In this document: piece after piece, positions 25,957 through 35,114 of the stretch
Numbering within the stretch: the stretch's first letter is position 1
Layout: each line of letters begins with the position of its first letter
NCBI GenBank assembly: GCA_027676805.1
Contig: JAQENU010000004.1
Location: forward strand, 1-64,000
Reading direction: 5' to 3'
Length of the DNA stretch: 64,000 bases
Source of the DNA: Coprobacillaceae bacterium UN01-12pH3A
GTDB taxonomy: Bacteria; Bacillota_I; Bacilli_A; Erysipelotrichales; Coprobacillaceae
Position numbers and translations under genes: made by a program
Notes under the pieces: model-generated
Databases searched by the model: none
Seen by the model: only the letters and a program-made list of their open reading frames with translations
Told to the model about the DNA's origin: nothing

Positions 25957-27189
25957 ATGTTGGAAACGCAAGTTGGAGCGATCATTAGGCTCAATCGGAT
26001 TCATCAAAATATCTCTGTACGTGGATTGGCTGAGATTGTAGGAATTGAATATAGTCAGCTCAGTAAGATAGAAAGAGGAATGGAATCTTCCAATCCGGTA
26101 ACGATGGAATCTATTTTTGAAGCACTGGATTTAAACTATCATCAAACAATAGACTATTTACCTGTTTGCATTGATAAGGTGCATAAGCTGTATCATGATA
26201 TTTTATATCGTAAATCAAGAGAAGAACTGCTTATGCAGTTAGAAGAATTAAATGAAGACAGCCATAAAATGGGATTAACGACATCTCTTTTATTGGTCAA
26301 TCTAGTCTTTGACCTTCTTTGGCAGCAGCCCTGTGAATATGACACCTTGATCGCTGCTTTAAGTAAAGTAGAGGATACAATGAGTTTGATGCAAAGGCAG
26401 ATTTTTAAACAGTATCAAGGGTTCTATCAGTTTATTAAGGGGAATTTTAACGATGCCATTAAAATGCTTGAAGAAGCCGAGACTTTCTATATGGATATTG
26501 GAAATTTAGCAATGATCTCCTATCAAAAGGGGGTTATTTACGCTAAACATGGTGATTTTCTGGAAGCCTTTGAAAGCTTAGGAGAAGCGAAACGTCTTTT
26601 TGAACAGCATCATAACTATGTCCGCAGTGCCTTTTGCAGTGTATGTATCGCTAATATTCATCTGATGACAGGGAAATACCGTAAGTCACGTACTTTATAT
26701 GAAGAAATGTTGGAAGTTTATCATAATTTTGGCTTAGGTCCGGAGGATAAACTGATTATCTGCAATAATCTATTATATTTGTGCATACTGATGGAAGAAT
26801 ATGATAATTTTTTGCCTACCTTTGAAAGCTTTGATGAGGATGTCAGACAATTGATGGAAAAATACCCTCAGTATTTTTATTACCAAATGATGGTTGCATA
26901 TCATAAAGATGACATGGAATTATGTAAAAAAGCAATTGAGCGGTTTGAAGCATTGAATCAAGATCCGGTGGATAAATATATGGCAAGATATTACCGCTTG
27001 AAAATAGACGGAGCAGAGAGTAAAGAACTGATTAAAGTATTGGATCATAACCTTAAAGCGATAGAGAAAACGTCGTTTCCAGCCTCAAATCGTATTGTAT
27101 TAAAACTCATGCTGAAAGAACATCAGCATTCTAAAGATTATAAAACCCTATATAAATATGCTTTAAAATTATGTGAAATAAAAATGTAA
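25957..27189 (+). CDS. HTH (XRE)-TPR cytoplasmic regulator, paralogue 1
   Basis: 410 residues. N-terminal XRE helix-turn-helix (about 1-65: VGAIIRLNRIHQN, VRGLAEIVGIEYSQLSKIERG) followed by an all-helical TPR-like domain to the C-terminus (IKMLEEAETFYMDIGNLAMI, EAFESLGEAKRLFEQHHNY). This two-part plan is shared with Rgg, PlcR and related regulators that often bind peptides. No obvious peptide gene is present. A close paralogue lies at 38827. Downstream of the second GH1 gene, which it may control. Confidence 0.78.
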   Translation: MLETQVGAIIRLNRIHQNISVRGLAEIVGIEYSQLSKIERGMESSNPVTMESIFEALDLNYHQTIDYLPVCIDKVHKLYHDILYRKSREELLMQLEELNEDSHKMGLTTSLLLVNLVFDLLWQQPCEYDTLIAALSKVEDTMSLMQRQIFKQYQGFYQFIKGNFNDAIKMLEEAETFYMDIGNLAMISYQKGVIYAKHGDFLEAFESLGEAKRLFEQHHNYVRSAFCSVCIANIHLMTGKYRKSRTLYEEMLEVYHNFGLGPEDKLIICNNLLYLCILMEEYDNFLPTFESFDEDVRQLMEKYPQYFYYQMMVAYHKDDMELCKKAIERFEALNQDPVDKYMARYYRLKIDGAESKELIKVLDHNLKAIEKTSFPASNRIVLKLMLKEHQHSKDYKTLYKYALKLCEIKM

Positions 27190-27197
27190 AACAAAAT

Positions 27198-27222
27198 GCA
27201 GCTATATTTAGCTGCACTTTTT
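27198..27222 (+). terminator. Convergent terminator between HTH-TPR and HAD genes
   Basis: TGCAGCT (27198-27204) pairs with AGCTGCA (27210-27216), then five T residues on the plus strand. The minus-strand HAD gene ends inside it. Confidence 0.75.
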
Positions 27223-27816
27223 AATTGCTTCATCAATCATTTGAGCATTATCATAATTACCATTAAAACAAATTCCCTGCATTCCGATTGACTTGGCACT
27301 GCTGATATTATCTTGACTGTCATCAATGAAAAAACATTCAGTAGGATCTAAATGGTGCTTTTCACAAAAATCCTTAAAAATAGCCGGATCCGGCTTCATT
27401 AATAAATGCTTAGCGGATATGTAGAAATCTTTAAAGTAAGCGAAAGCTTCAACATTTTCATAATATTCATAAAAGCTAAGGGAAGTGTTTGATAGTAAAT
27501 AAAGTGTATATCCTTCCTCTTTTAATTTTTTAACTAACTGTATAATGTCTTTAAACGGTGTCAGATACAAATACCATTCATTCATAATCTTGTCAACCAA
27601 TGGCTGTAATTGCAGCTCCACGCGAGCCTTCATAATGGTGCAGGCTTCTGCTTTAGATAATGTCCCTTCATCTAAAGCAAGCCACTCCGGACTTTTGAAA
27701 ATGGCTTCAACCAATAATCTTTGCTGATCCTTTTCCTTGGTAAAATGCTCAATAATGTAGTTTGGATCATAAGATAAAACGACATTGCCCATATCAAAAA
27801 CAATATTTCTGATCAT
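27208..27816 (-). CDS. HAD family hydrolase (subfamily IA, YihX-like)
   Basis: 202 residues with VFDMGNVVLSYD (DxG variant: D8 nucleophile, second Asp replaced by G, as in many YihX-type members), LLSNTS motif II, KPDPAIF motif III lysine and ECFFIDDSQDNI motif IV. The second residue of the DxD pair being Gly is a known feature of this subgroup and does not prove inactivity. Probably a small sugar-phosphate phosphatase. Own ribosome binding site AGGAGG-like sequence; stands alone. Confidence 0.82.
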   Translation of the reverse strand: MIRNIVFDMGNVVLSYDPNYIIEHFTKEKDQQRLLVEAIFKSPEWLALDEGTLSKAEACTIMKARVELQLQPLVDKIMNEWYLYLTPFKDIIQLVKKLKEEGYTLYLLSNTSLSFYEYYENVEAFAYFKDFYISAKHLLMKPDPAIFKDFCEKHHLDPTECFFIDDSQDNISSAKSIGMQGICFNGNYDNAQMIDEAIKKCS

Positions 27817-27882
27817 TCTATTTTCCTCCCGTATTATAGCTTTATTATATAATGGGATAATCTCTTTGTCTAATTATGTAAT

Positions 27883-27905
27883 AAAAAACGGAGACATGCT
27901 CCGTT
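27883..27905 (-). terminator. Terminator of the ychF-srtB operon
   Basis: On the minus strand AACGGAG, loop CATGT, CTCCGTT and six T residues (plus-strand A-run 27883-27888). Adjoins the sortase stop codon. Confidence 0.85.
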
Positions 27906-28640
27906 TTAATAATCACTGGTTTCAATTAATTTTGCGTTCACAACAAAGCGATACTGATCATCTAAAGAATCTACACATGTCGATAGAGTAAGCACCTGAT
28001 CATCAGGAGACACTTCAACCCCGGTTGAATAAAGAGCAGTTGAAAACCATTCATCGATCATTTCTTGCTTTAATCCGCTTTGTCCGTAAACATTATAGTA
28101 GGTCTTTGTAGAGGCTACATCTACATCTCGCGCGGAGAAGACCTGATAACGTCGTTTTTGTCCTTCAATATACAAATCAATATAAGGATGTTCATTATAA
28201 TAGTTTACATCTTTATATTTTTTCAGTTTACCAAACATACTGCCGTTTTTCATATTGTGACCATAGATAATGGTATTAAAATCACTGAAATCGGAACTGT
28301 TTTGATAATCGGCAAATAATGTTCCGGCAAATGAATCTTCTTTCTGCAAATTGCGGTGAAGATAATAATCATTGTCAGCAGCTTGAACAACGGCATAAGA
28401 GATATCCGTATCTTCAATATTTAGCCAAGCTACAGCATCGCTGTTCATTTCTTTTAATTTAGCGAAATCTACTGTAAAAGGAACATCCTCCTTTTTTTCC
28501 GGAATTACCGTATTACGAATTTGAGCATTATTATCATCAACGGTTTTATATTGCATAAAGATAGTAAATAACTGATAGGCAGAAAAACAGAATACGATGA
28601 CACAAACAACAAGGAGTATGCGTCTAATGTATTTTTTCAC
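27906..28640 (-). CDS. srtB: Class B sortase
   Basis: 244 residues beginning at GTG. One N-terminal membrane helix (about 7-28), then the sortase barrel with H128 (YGHNM), C222 (LSTCVD) and R231 (DQYRFVV), the complete catalytic triad, and the SrtB helix insertion between. It links proteins with an NPQTN-like signal to peptidoglycan or polymerises pilins. No substrate with a sorting signal is in this window. The start overlaps the ychF stop by one base (TAGTG), implying translational coupling. Confidence 0.9.
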   Translation of the reverse strand: MKKYIRRILLVVCVIVFCFSAYQLFTIFMQYKTVDDNNAQIRNTVIPEKKEDVPFTVDFAKLKEMNSDAVAWLNIEDTDISYAVVQAADNDYYLHRNLQKEDSFAGTLFADYQNSSDFSDFNTIIYGHNMKNGSMFGKLKKYKDVNYYNEHPYIDLYIEGQKRRYQVFSARDVDVASTKTYYNVYGQSGLKQEMIDEWFSTALYSTGVEVSPDDQVLTLSTCVDSLDDQYRFVVNAKLIETSDY

Positions 28641-29740
28641 TAGACATTGAATTTAAACAACATGATGTCGCCATCTTGACCTACATATTGTTTCCCTTCC
28701 TGACGTACCTTGCCGGCATCTTTTAAAGCCTGTTCACTTCCGTATTGGATAAAGTCATCATAACTATAAGTTTCTGCTTTAATAAATCCTCTTTGGAAAT
28801 CCGTGTGGATCACGCCTGCCATTTCCGGTGCCAGCATTCCCTTTTTAAAGGTCCATGCACGTACTTCCTGCACGCCTACTGTAAAGAAAGTACATAATCC
28901 CAAAAGGGCATAGGCTTCCTTAATTAAACGATCCAACCCACTTTCTTTAATACCTAATTCTTCTAAAAACAATTTCTTTTCTTCCGGTTCTAATCCCGCT
29001 AATTCAGCTTCGATCTTTGCACAGATCGGTACCACTTTGCTGCCTTCTTGATTGGCATATTCCACAAGTGTATTGTAATAAGGATTGGCAGTCGGTTCTT
29101 CTAAATCTTCTTCACCTAAGTTGGCGACATAGATGAGCGGCTTCATCGTCAGCAATGACCATTGTTTTACAAATAGAATTTCTTCCTTTGCAAAGTCAAT
29201 AGAACGAGCCGGCTTTTCTGCTTCCAAAGCTGCTTTTAGCTTATCTAAAATAATAACTTCTTCTTTCGCTTCTTTATCTCCCGACTGAGCCTTCTTTCCG
29301 ATTCTGGCAAGACGATTTTCAACAGTCGCTAAATCGGCAAAGATGAGTTCCAGGTTGATTGTTTCAATGTCACGGATAGGATCTACGTCCCCGTCGACAT
29401 GGGTAACATCGGGATCTCGAAAGCAGCGGACAACTTCACAGATCGCATCTGTTTCACGAATATTGGCTAAGAACTTGTTTCCCAGTCCTTCACCTTTTGA
29501 TGCGCCTCTTACAAGACCGGCAATATCTGTAAACTCAAATGTAGTAGGAACAGTTTTTTTAGGCTGAACTAATCTTGTCAGTTCATCTAAACGATGATCC
29601 GGTACTTCGACAACTCCGACATTAGGGTCGATAGTAGCAAATGGATAATTGGCAGCTTCCACTTGCGCATTGGTAATTGCATTAAATAAAGTGGACTTTC
29701 CAACGTTTGGCAATCCCACGATTCCTGCTGTTAATGGCAT
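28640..29740 (-). CDS. ychF: YchF/Obg-like ATPase
   Basis: 366 residues. G1 loop GLPNVGKSTLFNAIT, switch region NYPFATIDPNVG, G3 DIAGLVRGASKGEGLG, the NxxE (YVANLGEE) motif in place of NKxD that shifts specificity to ATP, and C-terminal TGS domain ending in GDIMLFKFNV. A universally conserved translation/redox-stress-linked ATPase. GAGGTG precedes the ATG. Followed by the coupled sortase gene. Confidence 0.95.
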   Translation of the reverse strand: MPLTAGIVGLPNVGKSTLFNAITNAQVEAANYPFATIDPNVGVVEVPDHRLDELTRLVQPKKTVPTTFEFTDIAGLVRGASKGEGLGNKFLANIRETDAICEVVRCFRDPDVTHVDGDVDPIRDIETINLELIFADLATVENRLARIGKKAQSGDKEAKEEVIILDKLKAALEAEKPARSIDFAKEEILFVKQWSLLTMKPLIYVANLGEEDLEEPTANPYYNTLVEYANQEGSKVVPICAKIEAELAGLEPEEKKLFLEELGIKESGLDRLIKEAYALLGLCTFFTVGVQEVRAWTFKKGMLAPEMAGVIHTDFQRGFIKAETYSYDDFIQYGSEQALKDAGKVRQEGKQYVGQDGDIMLFKFNV

Positions 29741-29847
29741 GATAACACCTCTTTCTACTCCTATTAGTTTAGCGAATTAGTGTCTAAAATGCAACTAAAA
29801 CTATGCCGATTTATTGAATCCATAAAGACGTTTTCTCCAATATCTCC

Positions 29848-32262
29848 TTATTTTTTAGTGTATTTTAAATAAAGTCTGCCAATCCGACTGTTTGGCTTTG
29901 TTAATTTATAACGAGAAAGAGAAGTGACATAGCAGAACAGCACTAACAGACTATAGCCAATAACAGAGAAGCAGACGAGGAGACCTTGTCCGTTTTTTAT
30001 TAAGGTGCTGCTGCAAAGTAACGGATATAGACTAAAGGCATCTAAAAATGTAATGCCCATCCCATGCAATAGGAGTGGTACTGCCATCATCATCAAAAGC
30101 AGAAAAATGACCTGTGATTGCTGGCGCAGCCATTTCGATAAAAGGAAGAGAACAAAAACTGTACATTCAATAGCTGCCAGCTTTAAAAGAAAGTTTAAGA
30201 TAAGATACGTCATAATACTCATGGCTGAGGGGAATGTTGCAAACACGGATAATGAAGTAATAGAGGCATGAATCCCCAATGTACCATATTTATTAAAGGT
30301 ATGCACAACGCTGGGCAGGTAAGCTAGCAAGGTCATAAGAAATCCGCACATTAAGGCAATTCGCAGCTTACAATGAAGCAGGTCTTTGTCCCCTTTTTGA
30401 CAGGCTGACAACAGCCGATCAGCTCTGTTTGTATACTCCGTACATAATAGATTAGAAAACAATAGAGTAATGCAGATAATGGATAGAATTGCTGGAAGAA
30501 TACTGACTTCGGTATTGAAAAATAAACGTTCATAACCAAAAGGAACGACCATTTCTCTTTGCGGATCTTCTTTTACATATTCGTACTGTTGGACAGCTTT
30601 TTGAAACAGAGGTTCATTAAATAGCTGTGTTTCTAAAGCATTCTGCATAGAGTCATACTGCGTTTTGTTTATTTGACCTTCATTAAAGGACTGCTCGTTT
30701 TTCTCATACTGCATATGCAAATCGGCATAATGCTGCTGTTGTGAAGAAATGAATTGATCGGTAGTGTCGCTAGGCTTTCCTTGCATCATCTCAACGTAGT
30801 GCATATAACGGTTTTCTTCCATCGAAACATAAATGGAATTATGCTGCAGTGAGTACCCTTGTATGCTCATGAAAATCAGGATAATGATTAACCCTTTTTG
30901 TACCCAGAAAACTTTATAAAATTCTTGTGCCCATAGATAAGGAAGAAATCTTTGTTTTTTCTTTCTTGATAGAAAATCGGTATGCTGGCTGTATAAATTC
31001 TGTTTTTTAGTATAGGTTATACAGATTGCGGCAAGCAAAAGAATAAATAAAGCAATCATGATGATTTGGGCAAGCTTTTGCAGGGAATAGGCATTCTGGA
31101 ATAGATTCAGATTATAATACATTTCATAAAAAACATCGGTTCTTAAAAAACTGATGAAATTAATATAACGCAGAACAGAAACAGCCTGATGATTGGGAAG
31201 ATATTGATAAAGCAGAAATTCAGTGCCAATGATAAGCAGCATAGCTCCAAAACAGAAGATGCGCTGTTTACTAAATAAAGTGATCAGCATCATCAAAGCG
31301 CCAATAATGCAGGCAGCAATCCATTTAGTCGCAGTAAAGAGTACTAAATAACCACCGATACTTAGATGCAGAGTGCTTTGTGTATATTGCCCAAGGGACT
31401 GAAGGCTGGCTTGCAAACTGCCTAAGCCACAGTTGATCTGCATATAAATGAGGTTGCCGGCATAAAGGAGGAGGATCACAACGGCAACGGATATTCCCAT
31501 GACTAAACATTTTATCGTAATTGTTTTTATTCCTCCATTGACGCAAGGTCTGACAAAACAAAATAATCGTTTTTCTTTTTCTTCAAGAATAAGAGCAGTA
31601 GCAATGACACCGATCATCAATATCACCAGAACATCTGTGAAAGGAAAATGCAGTGCTTCTTTGATTCCCTTGTCAAGCTGATAAGTGATGACGACATCTT
31701 GCATATTTTTAAAATCTTCAGCTGTTTTTTTAATGTTTTTAGAGGAAAATGAAGATGGATCAGAAAAGATAGAAATCGAAGATATATGATCTGCTTCATC
31801 TTGTATCTGCATTAGCCGATCCTGATAGCCATGCAGATGTTCCATCTCTTTACGAATAGTCTGCATAAACTGTGCTTCCTGTTCAAGATTTTTTGTATAG
31901 TAGATGGCTGTTTCTAAGAAATCATGGGAAGTTCTTTTTTCAATATCCGGATACTGTGAGCGCAGCATTTCCAGTCTGTTTTGACTATCGTTGTCTTGGT
32001 GTCCTTCTAAATAAAGTATTTGCTGTAAGATAAAATGATCTTGGATCATATCATCATAATCACAAATATAAAGATAACGTTCTTCATTGGGAAGGGACAG
32101 AAGCTTAGCTTGAAGCGCTTCATAAGCGGTAAGCGGAATTTCATTTTGCTGCGAAGTGTAGGCAAATAACGAAAGGTTAAGGATAAACATTAAGCTTATT
32201 AGGATGAGAAAGCCTTTTTTAGACCATAGCTTATACATTTCCATACTAAAAAGAGATTTCAT
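29848..32262 (-). CDS. ABC-2-type membrane permease, two halves in one chain
   Basis: 804 residues. Two similar halves: each starts with a cytoplasmic stretch and a membrane helix (KLWSKKGFLILISLMFILNL at about 11 and a second near 445-465 after FLPYLWAQEFYKVFWVQKG), then a long helical outside loop, then a cluster of membrane helices. This looks like two ABC-2 permease units fused. Its ATG overlaps the ATPase gene by four bases, so it is the membrane part of that exporter. Substrate unknown. It ends the TCS-linked operon. Confidence 0.72.
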   Translation of the reverse strand: MKSLFSMEMYKLWSKKGFLILISLMFILNLSLFAYTSQQNEIPLTAYEALQAKLLSLPNEERYLYICDYDDMIQDHFILQQILYLEGHQDNDSQNRLEMLRSQYPDIEKRTSHDFLETAIYYTKNLEQEAQFMQTIRKEMEHLHGYQDRLMQIQDEADHISSISIFSDPSSFSSKNIKKTAEDFKNMQDVVITYQLDKGIKEALHFPFTDVLVILMIGVIATALILEEKEKRLFCFVRPCVNGGIKTITIKCLVMGISVAVVILLLYAGNLIYMQINCGLGSLQASLQSLGQYTQSTLHLSIGGYLVLFTATKWIAACIIGALMMLITLFSKQRIFCFGAMLLIIGTEFLLYQYLPNHQAVSVLRYINFISFLRTDVFYEMYYNLNLFQNAYSLQKLAQIIMIALFILLLAAICITYTKKQNLYSQHTDFLSRKKKQRFLPYLWAQEFYKVFWVQKGLIIILIFMSIQGYSLQHNSIYVSMEENRYMHYVEMMQGKPSDTTDQFISSQQQHYADLHMQYEKNEQSFNEGQINKTQYDSMQNALETQLFNEPLFQKAVQQYEYVKEDPQREMVVPFGYERLFFNTEVSILPAILSIICITLLFSNLLCTEYTNRADRLLSACQKGDKDLLHCKLRIALMCGFLMTLLAYLPSVVHTFNKYGTLGIHASITSLSVFATFPSAMSIMTYLILNFLLKLAAIECTVFVLFLLSKWLRQQSQVIFLLLMMMAVPLLLHGMGITFLDAFSLYPLLCSSTLIKNGQGLLVCFSVIGYSLLVLFCYVTSLSRYKLTKPNSRIGRLYLKYTKK

Positions 32263-32978
32263 AGATGGGTGTCCTTTTGGAATAAATTCAGATACACAGC
32301 TTCAAGCGAAAGAGCAGTTCCTTGGCAGATTGTTTCTACACTTCCCTGTGCTATGATCTCTCCTTGCTTAAGGAAGATAATCTCTTTAGCAATGGTTTCT
32401 ACATCACTTACTACATGAGTAGCGATCAACAGGATATGATCTTTTGCCAGGCTACTGAAGATATCTCTTAGAGAAACACGTTCCTTAGGGTCTAAGCCGG
32501 CAGTAGGTTCATCAAATAATAGTAATTTAGGCTGCTTCAGCAGGGCTTGGGCAACGAGCATTCGCTGTTTCATTCCACCTGAATACATGCGGCATTTCTT
32601 TTCTAACTGATGCTGCATATTGACCATGGAAGCAACACGTTCAACTTCCTGATCAATGTCTTCTTTATCCACGTTTTTAAGTAATGCCATATAGGTTAGA
32701 AATCTTCGCCCGGTAAATTCATCGTAGAGCCCCTGCTGCTGGGGGGCGTAACCTATAAAATCATAATATTCTTCGTTCCATGCTTGGATATTTTTTCCTT
32801 CCCAAAGCACTTGTCCGCTTTCAAATTTGAGCTGCTTGCTTAGAATACTCATTAAAGTTGATTTTCCGGCACCGTTAGGACCAAGCAATGCATAAATGCC
32901 TTCCTTGAGAGTCAGTGTCACATCATTAAGTACTACTTGATCTTTATATGCTTTAGTGACATGTTGTATTTCTAGCAT
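32259..32978 (-). CDS. ABC transporter ATP-binding protein
   Basis: 239 residues from the ATG at 32978, chosen because TAGGAGG lies directly upstream; a longer frame would overlap the lipoprotein gene. Walker A LGPNGAGKSTLM, signature YSGGMKQRM, Walker B KLLLFDEPTAGLDPKE and switch H in IATHVVSDVE. The sequence type matches ATPases of ABC-2 exporters for drugs, bacteriocins or lipids. Overlaps the permease start. Confidence 0.9.
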   Translation of the reverse strand: MLEIQHVTKAYKDQVVLNDVTLTLKEGIYALLGPNGAGKSTLMSILSKQLKFESGQVLWEGKNIQAWNEEYYDFIGYAPQQQGLYDEFTGRRFLTYMALLKNVDKEDIDQEVERVASMVNMQHQLEKKCRMYSGGMKQRMLVAQALLKQPKLLLFDEPTAGLDPKERVSLRDIFSSLAKDHILLIATHVVSDVETIAKEIIFLKQGEIIAQGSVETICQGTALSLEAVYLNLFQKDTHL

Positions 32979-32982
32979 TTTC

Positions 32983-34284
32983 CTACCTCCTAATCGCATT
33001 CCCTTGGGATATAGATTCAAACGGCTGATAATTCGCAGCATTGTTCCAGTAATCTTCTTTGTTGATCAAACCAACATAAATCGTATCCATCGTGTACTGA
33101 TCTGTTCCCGCCCATGTCTTTTCCAAATGCTGTTCATGATCATAGTAAACAAAGAAGTATTGACCGTATTCACTGTAGATTGTAATATCCTGAATGGGGG
33201 CAGAGGTTTTCAGCGTGAGTTCTTTCATTTGCTGATCCTTGAAATTCCACGCATAGGAAGTGGCATAGCTATCTTCTCCTTTATTCCAGCCGGAAATAAT
33301 CAGATGCCCATCAAGAACGTCACTGATGCTGTACAATAGATTGGCAGGTAATTTTGCGATAATATCATCCTGTTGAGTCTCTACCGATACCGCATGAAGA
33401 TTATGACTTTCAATATAATAAAGTTTATTTTGATAATAAGTAGAGATTTCAGAGACAGGAGTAGTGCTTTCCCAAAGAATCTCCTGTTTATCCAGATCAT
33501 AGGCATAATAGCTTAAATTTACACTTTTCATAACCGCTTCATATTCATCAAATCGCTTTTCATTTAATAGCTTTTCCGGATCTTGGCTGTAGTGATACTG
33601 GCTAAAGATGATGTGTCGGTTGTCTGCCGCAATAATATTGCGATCTTTATTGTCTAATAAGTGATTGGTTTTCCCATTTTGTAAATCGATGGTAAAGATA
33701 GCCGAATCGGTTACATGCTGCATGTAGCTGTTTTCTTCTAACTGAATATCCTCGGTTTTCTGCAAGGGAATATAAAGATAACGATCATCAAAAGTCAGAC
33801 GGTTATCTGAATAACTGTATCCAGCAGGAAGCGAGCATAGCTTTTCTCTATTTTTACCATCCAAGTTCATACGGTAAATGGTAGAAGCAGAAGAACTTTG
33901 GGGATCTCCCATAGACATCGCTGTTTCTGAATTCAGCAAATATACATAATCACCATGGACAAATAAAGTAGAGGAAAAGCCCATAGTACCTAAGTAAGAT
34001 GTACAAGTTTCGTCATGGTGCTGACACTGCGGCTTATCACATAAATAGATTTCTTTTTTTGCGGCATAGTCATAATAAAGAATATTGCTTCCTTCACCAT
34101 CTCCGGTTTCATTAAAAACGATATGATAGAAGCCCTTATCGTTTCCGCTGCCATGATATAACTTCTGATGAACCAGAGATCCCTTCGTTTCTTGTACAGG
34201 GGGTTCATCGGATGGCTTTTTTGACTGTGATGAACATCCGCTGATGAAAAAACAGCATAATAAAATTATTAATTTCTTAAACAT
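32983..34284 (-). CDS. Predicted lipoprotein with beta-propeller-like repeats
   Basis: 433 residues from the ATG at 34284 (GAGGTG six bases upstream). MFKKLIILLCCFFISGCSSQ is a lipoprotein signal with lipobox ISGC. The rest is a string of beta-rich units with recurring bulky motifs (YLYIPLQ, HIIFSQY, NKLYYIES, HLIISGWN, YFFVYYD) and C-x5-C cysteines near residue 80, resembling DUF5050-like or TolB-like propellers. It is outside the membrane, so it could sense or bind the ABC substrate. First gene of the lipoprotein-ABC transcription unit. Confidence 0.7.
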   Translation of the reverse strand: MFKKLIILLCCFFISGCSSQSKKPSDEPPVQETKGSLVHQKLYHGSGNDKGFYHIVFNETGDGEGSNILYYDYAAKKEIYLCDKPQCQHHDETCTSYLGTMGFSSTLFVHGDYVYLLNSETAMSMGDPQSSSASTIYRMNLDGKNREKLCSLPAGYSYSDNRLTFDDRYLYIPLQKTEDIQLEENSYMQHVTDSAIFTIDLQNGKTNHLLDNKDRNIIAADNRHIIFSQYHYSQDPEKLLNEKRFDEYEAVMKSVNLSYYAYDLDKQEILWESTTPVSEISTYYQNKLYYIESHNLHAVSVETQQDDIIAKLPANLLYSISDVLDGHLIISGWNKGEDSYATSYAWNFKDQQMKELTLKTSAPIQDITIYSEYGQYFFVYYDHEQHLEKTWAGTDQYTMDTIYVGLINKEDYWNNAANYQPFESISQGNAIRR

Positions 34285-34317
34285 ATTGATCACCTCATCT
34301 AAAGGATAAACAATGTA

Positions 34318-34334
34318 TGTATCTGATTTGTATC
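34318..34334 (-). promoter_or_regulatory. Response-regulator direct repeat upstream of the lipoprotein gene
   Basis: On the minus strand GATACA-N5-GATACA, an 11-bp-phased direct repeat. The identical arrangement occurs at 37206-37222 before the response regulator gene. OmpR-family regulators bind such tandem 11-bp repeats. Confidence 0.6.
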
Positions 34335-34336
34335 AT

Positions 34337-34360
34337 AAAAAAGATCCCAAACTAGGGATC
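34337..34360 (-). terminator. Terminator between the TCS genes and the lipoprotein-ABC genes
   Basis: GATCCC (34343-34348) pairs with GGGATC (34355-34360), and on the minus strand six T residues follow. It divides the cluster into two transcription units that share the same operator motif. Confidence 0.8.
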
Positions 34361-35114
34361 ATCCGGCTGATTTAATTTTAACGTTATATGAGCTATGCTG
34401 TCCTAACGGGATAACGCCTATTTCTAAAGTAGGGTAGCCATTTCCATAATGACGTATTTCACAGTATACCTGAAGTTTCGCTATGTAGGATTCATAGCCA
34501 TTATCTGTATAGGACCAATCTTCAATTTCCTCTAATCCGAGATACTGAATCATCGAACGCATTATTTCTTTGCCGTCATCTTTGGTTAAAAGTGCGACAG
34601 CTTCATTGCTGATATCAAGAGCGATAATCTTTTTGCTTTCTTTCAGCAGATCAAAGCTGGTACTGACCACTTTATTTCCTTCCATCGAAAAGATCTGTGA
34701 TAAGTTATATAGATGACGGTTTCTTAACGTTAATATGCCAAAATCAATGATATACGCATTTCCATCATTGTTTACAAGCGGATTGGTTATAATCGATTTA
34801 TCAATTAACTTACTGATTTCTTGTTCATATAAGGATTTTATATCTGCATAGGTTTCTTGATCTTCAAGTGGTGCAGAAGAATAATCAATTAGATATTGAT
34901 TGTCTGACTCTGCGTTTTCTCCCTGTGTATAAAATGAAGCATAAATCTCAGAAATGACCGGATACTTTTTGGCGATATCGGAGGAGATATAGATCTGATC
35001 AAAGTGATAGTCTTTTTGAATATCATGCCAATCCTGTAAGGTGAAGACAAGCATGGGCAGCAAGAATGACAGAATGAACAGGATTGGCAGTAAGATATAT
35101 GTTTTACGCTTCAT
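34359..35114 (-). CDS. Membrane-anchored protein of unknown function in the TCS operon
   Basis: 251 residues. One N-terminal membrane helix (about 6-26, LLPILFILSFLLPMLVFTL), then a soluble extracytoplasmic domain with alternating strands and helices. I recognise no family. The start overlaps the kinase gene by 11 bases, and the gene is in the kinase-regulator transcription unit, so an accessory sensor or regulator of the kinase is plausible but unproven. Confidence 0.65.
   Translation of the reverse strand: MKRKTYILLPILFILSFLLPMLVFTLQDWHDIQKDYHFDQIYISSDIAKKYPVISEIYASFYTQGENAESDNQYLIDYSSAPLEDQETYADIKSLYEQEISKLIDKSIITNPLVNNDGNAYIIDFGILTLRNRHLYNLSQIFSMEGNKVVSTSFDLLKESKKIIALDISNEAVALLTKDDGKEIMRSMIQYLGLEEIEDWSYTDNGYESYIAKLQVYCEIRHYGNGYPTLEIGVIPLGQHSSYNVKIKSAG

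Noticed and set aside
29848..32262. Several short plus-strand frames inside the ABC permease gene
   Set aside because: No ribosome binding sites or recognisable proteins; explained by the minus-strand membrane protein.
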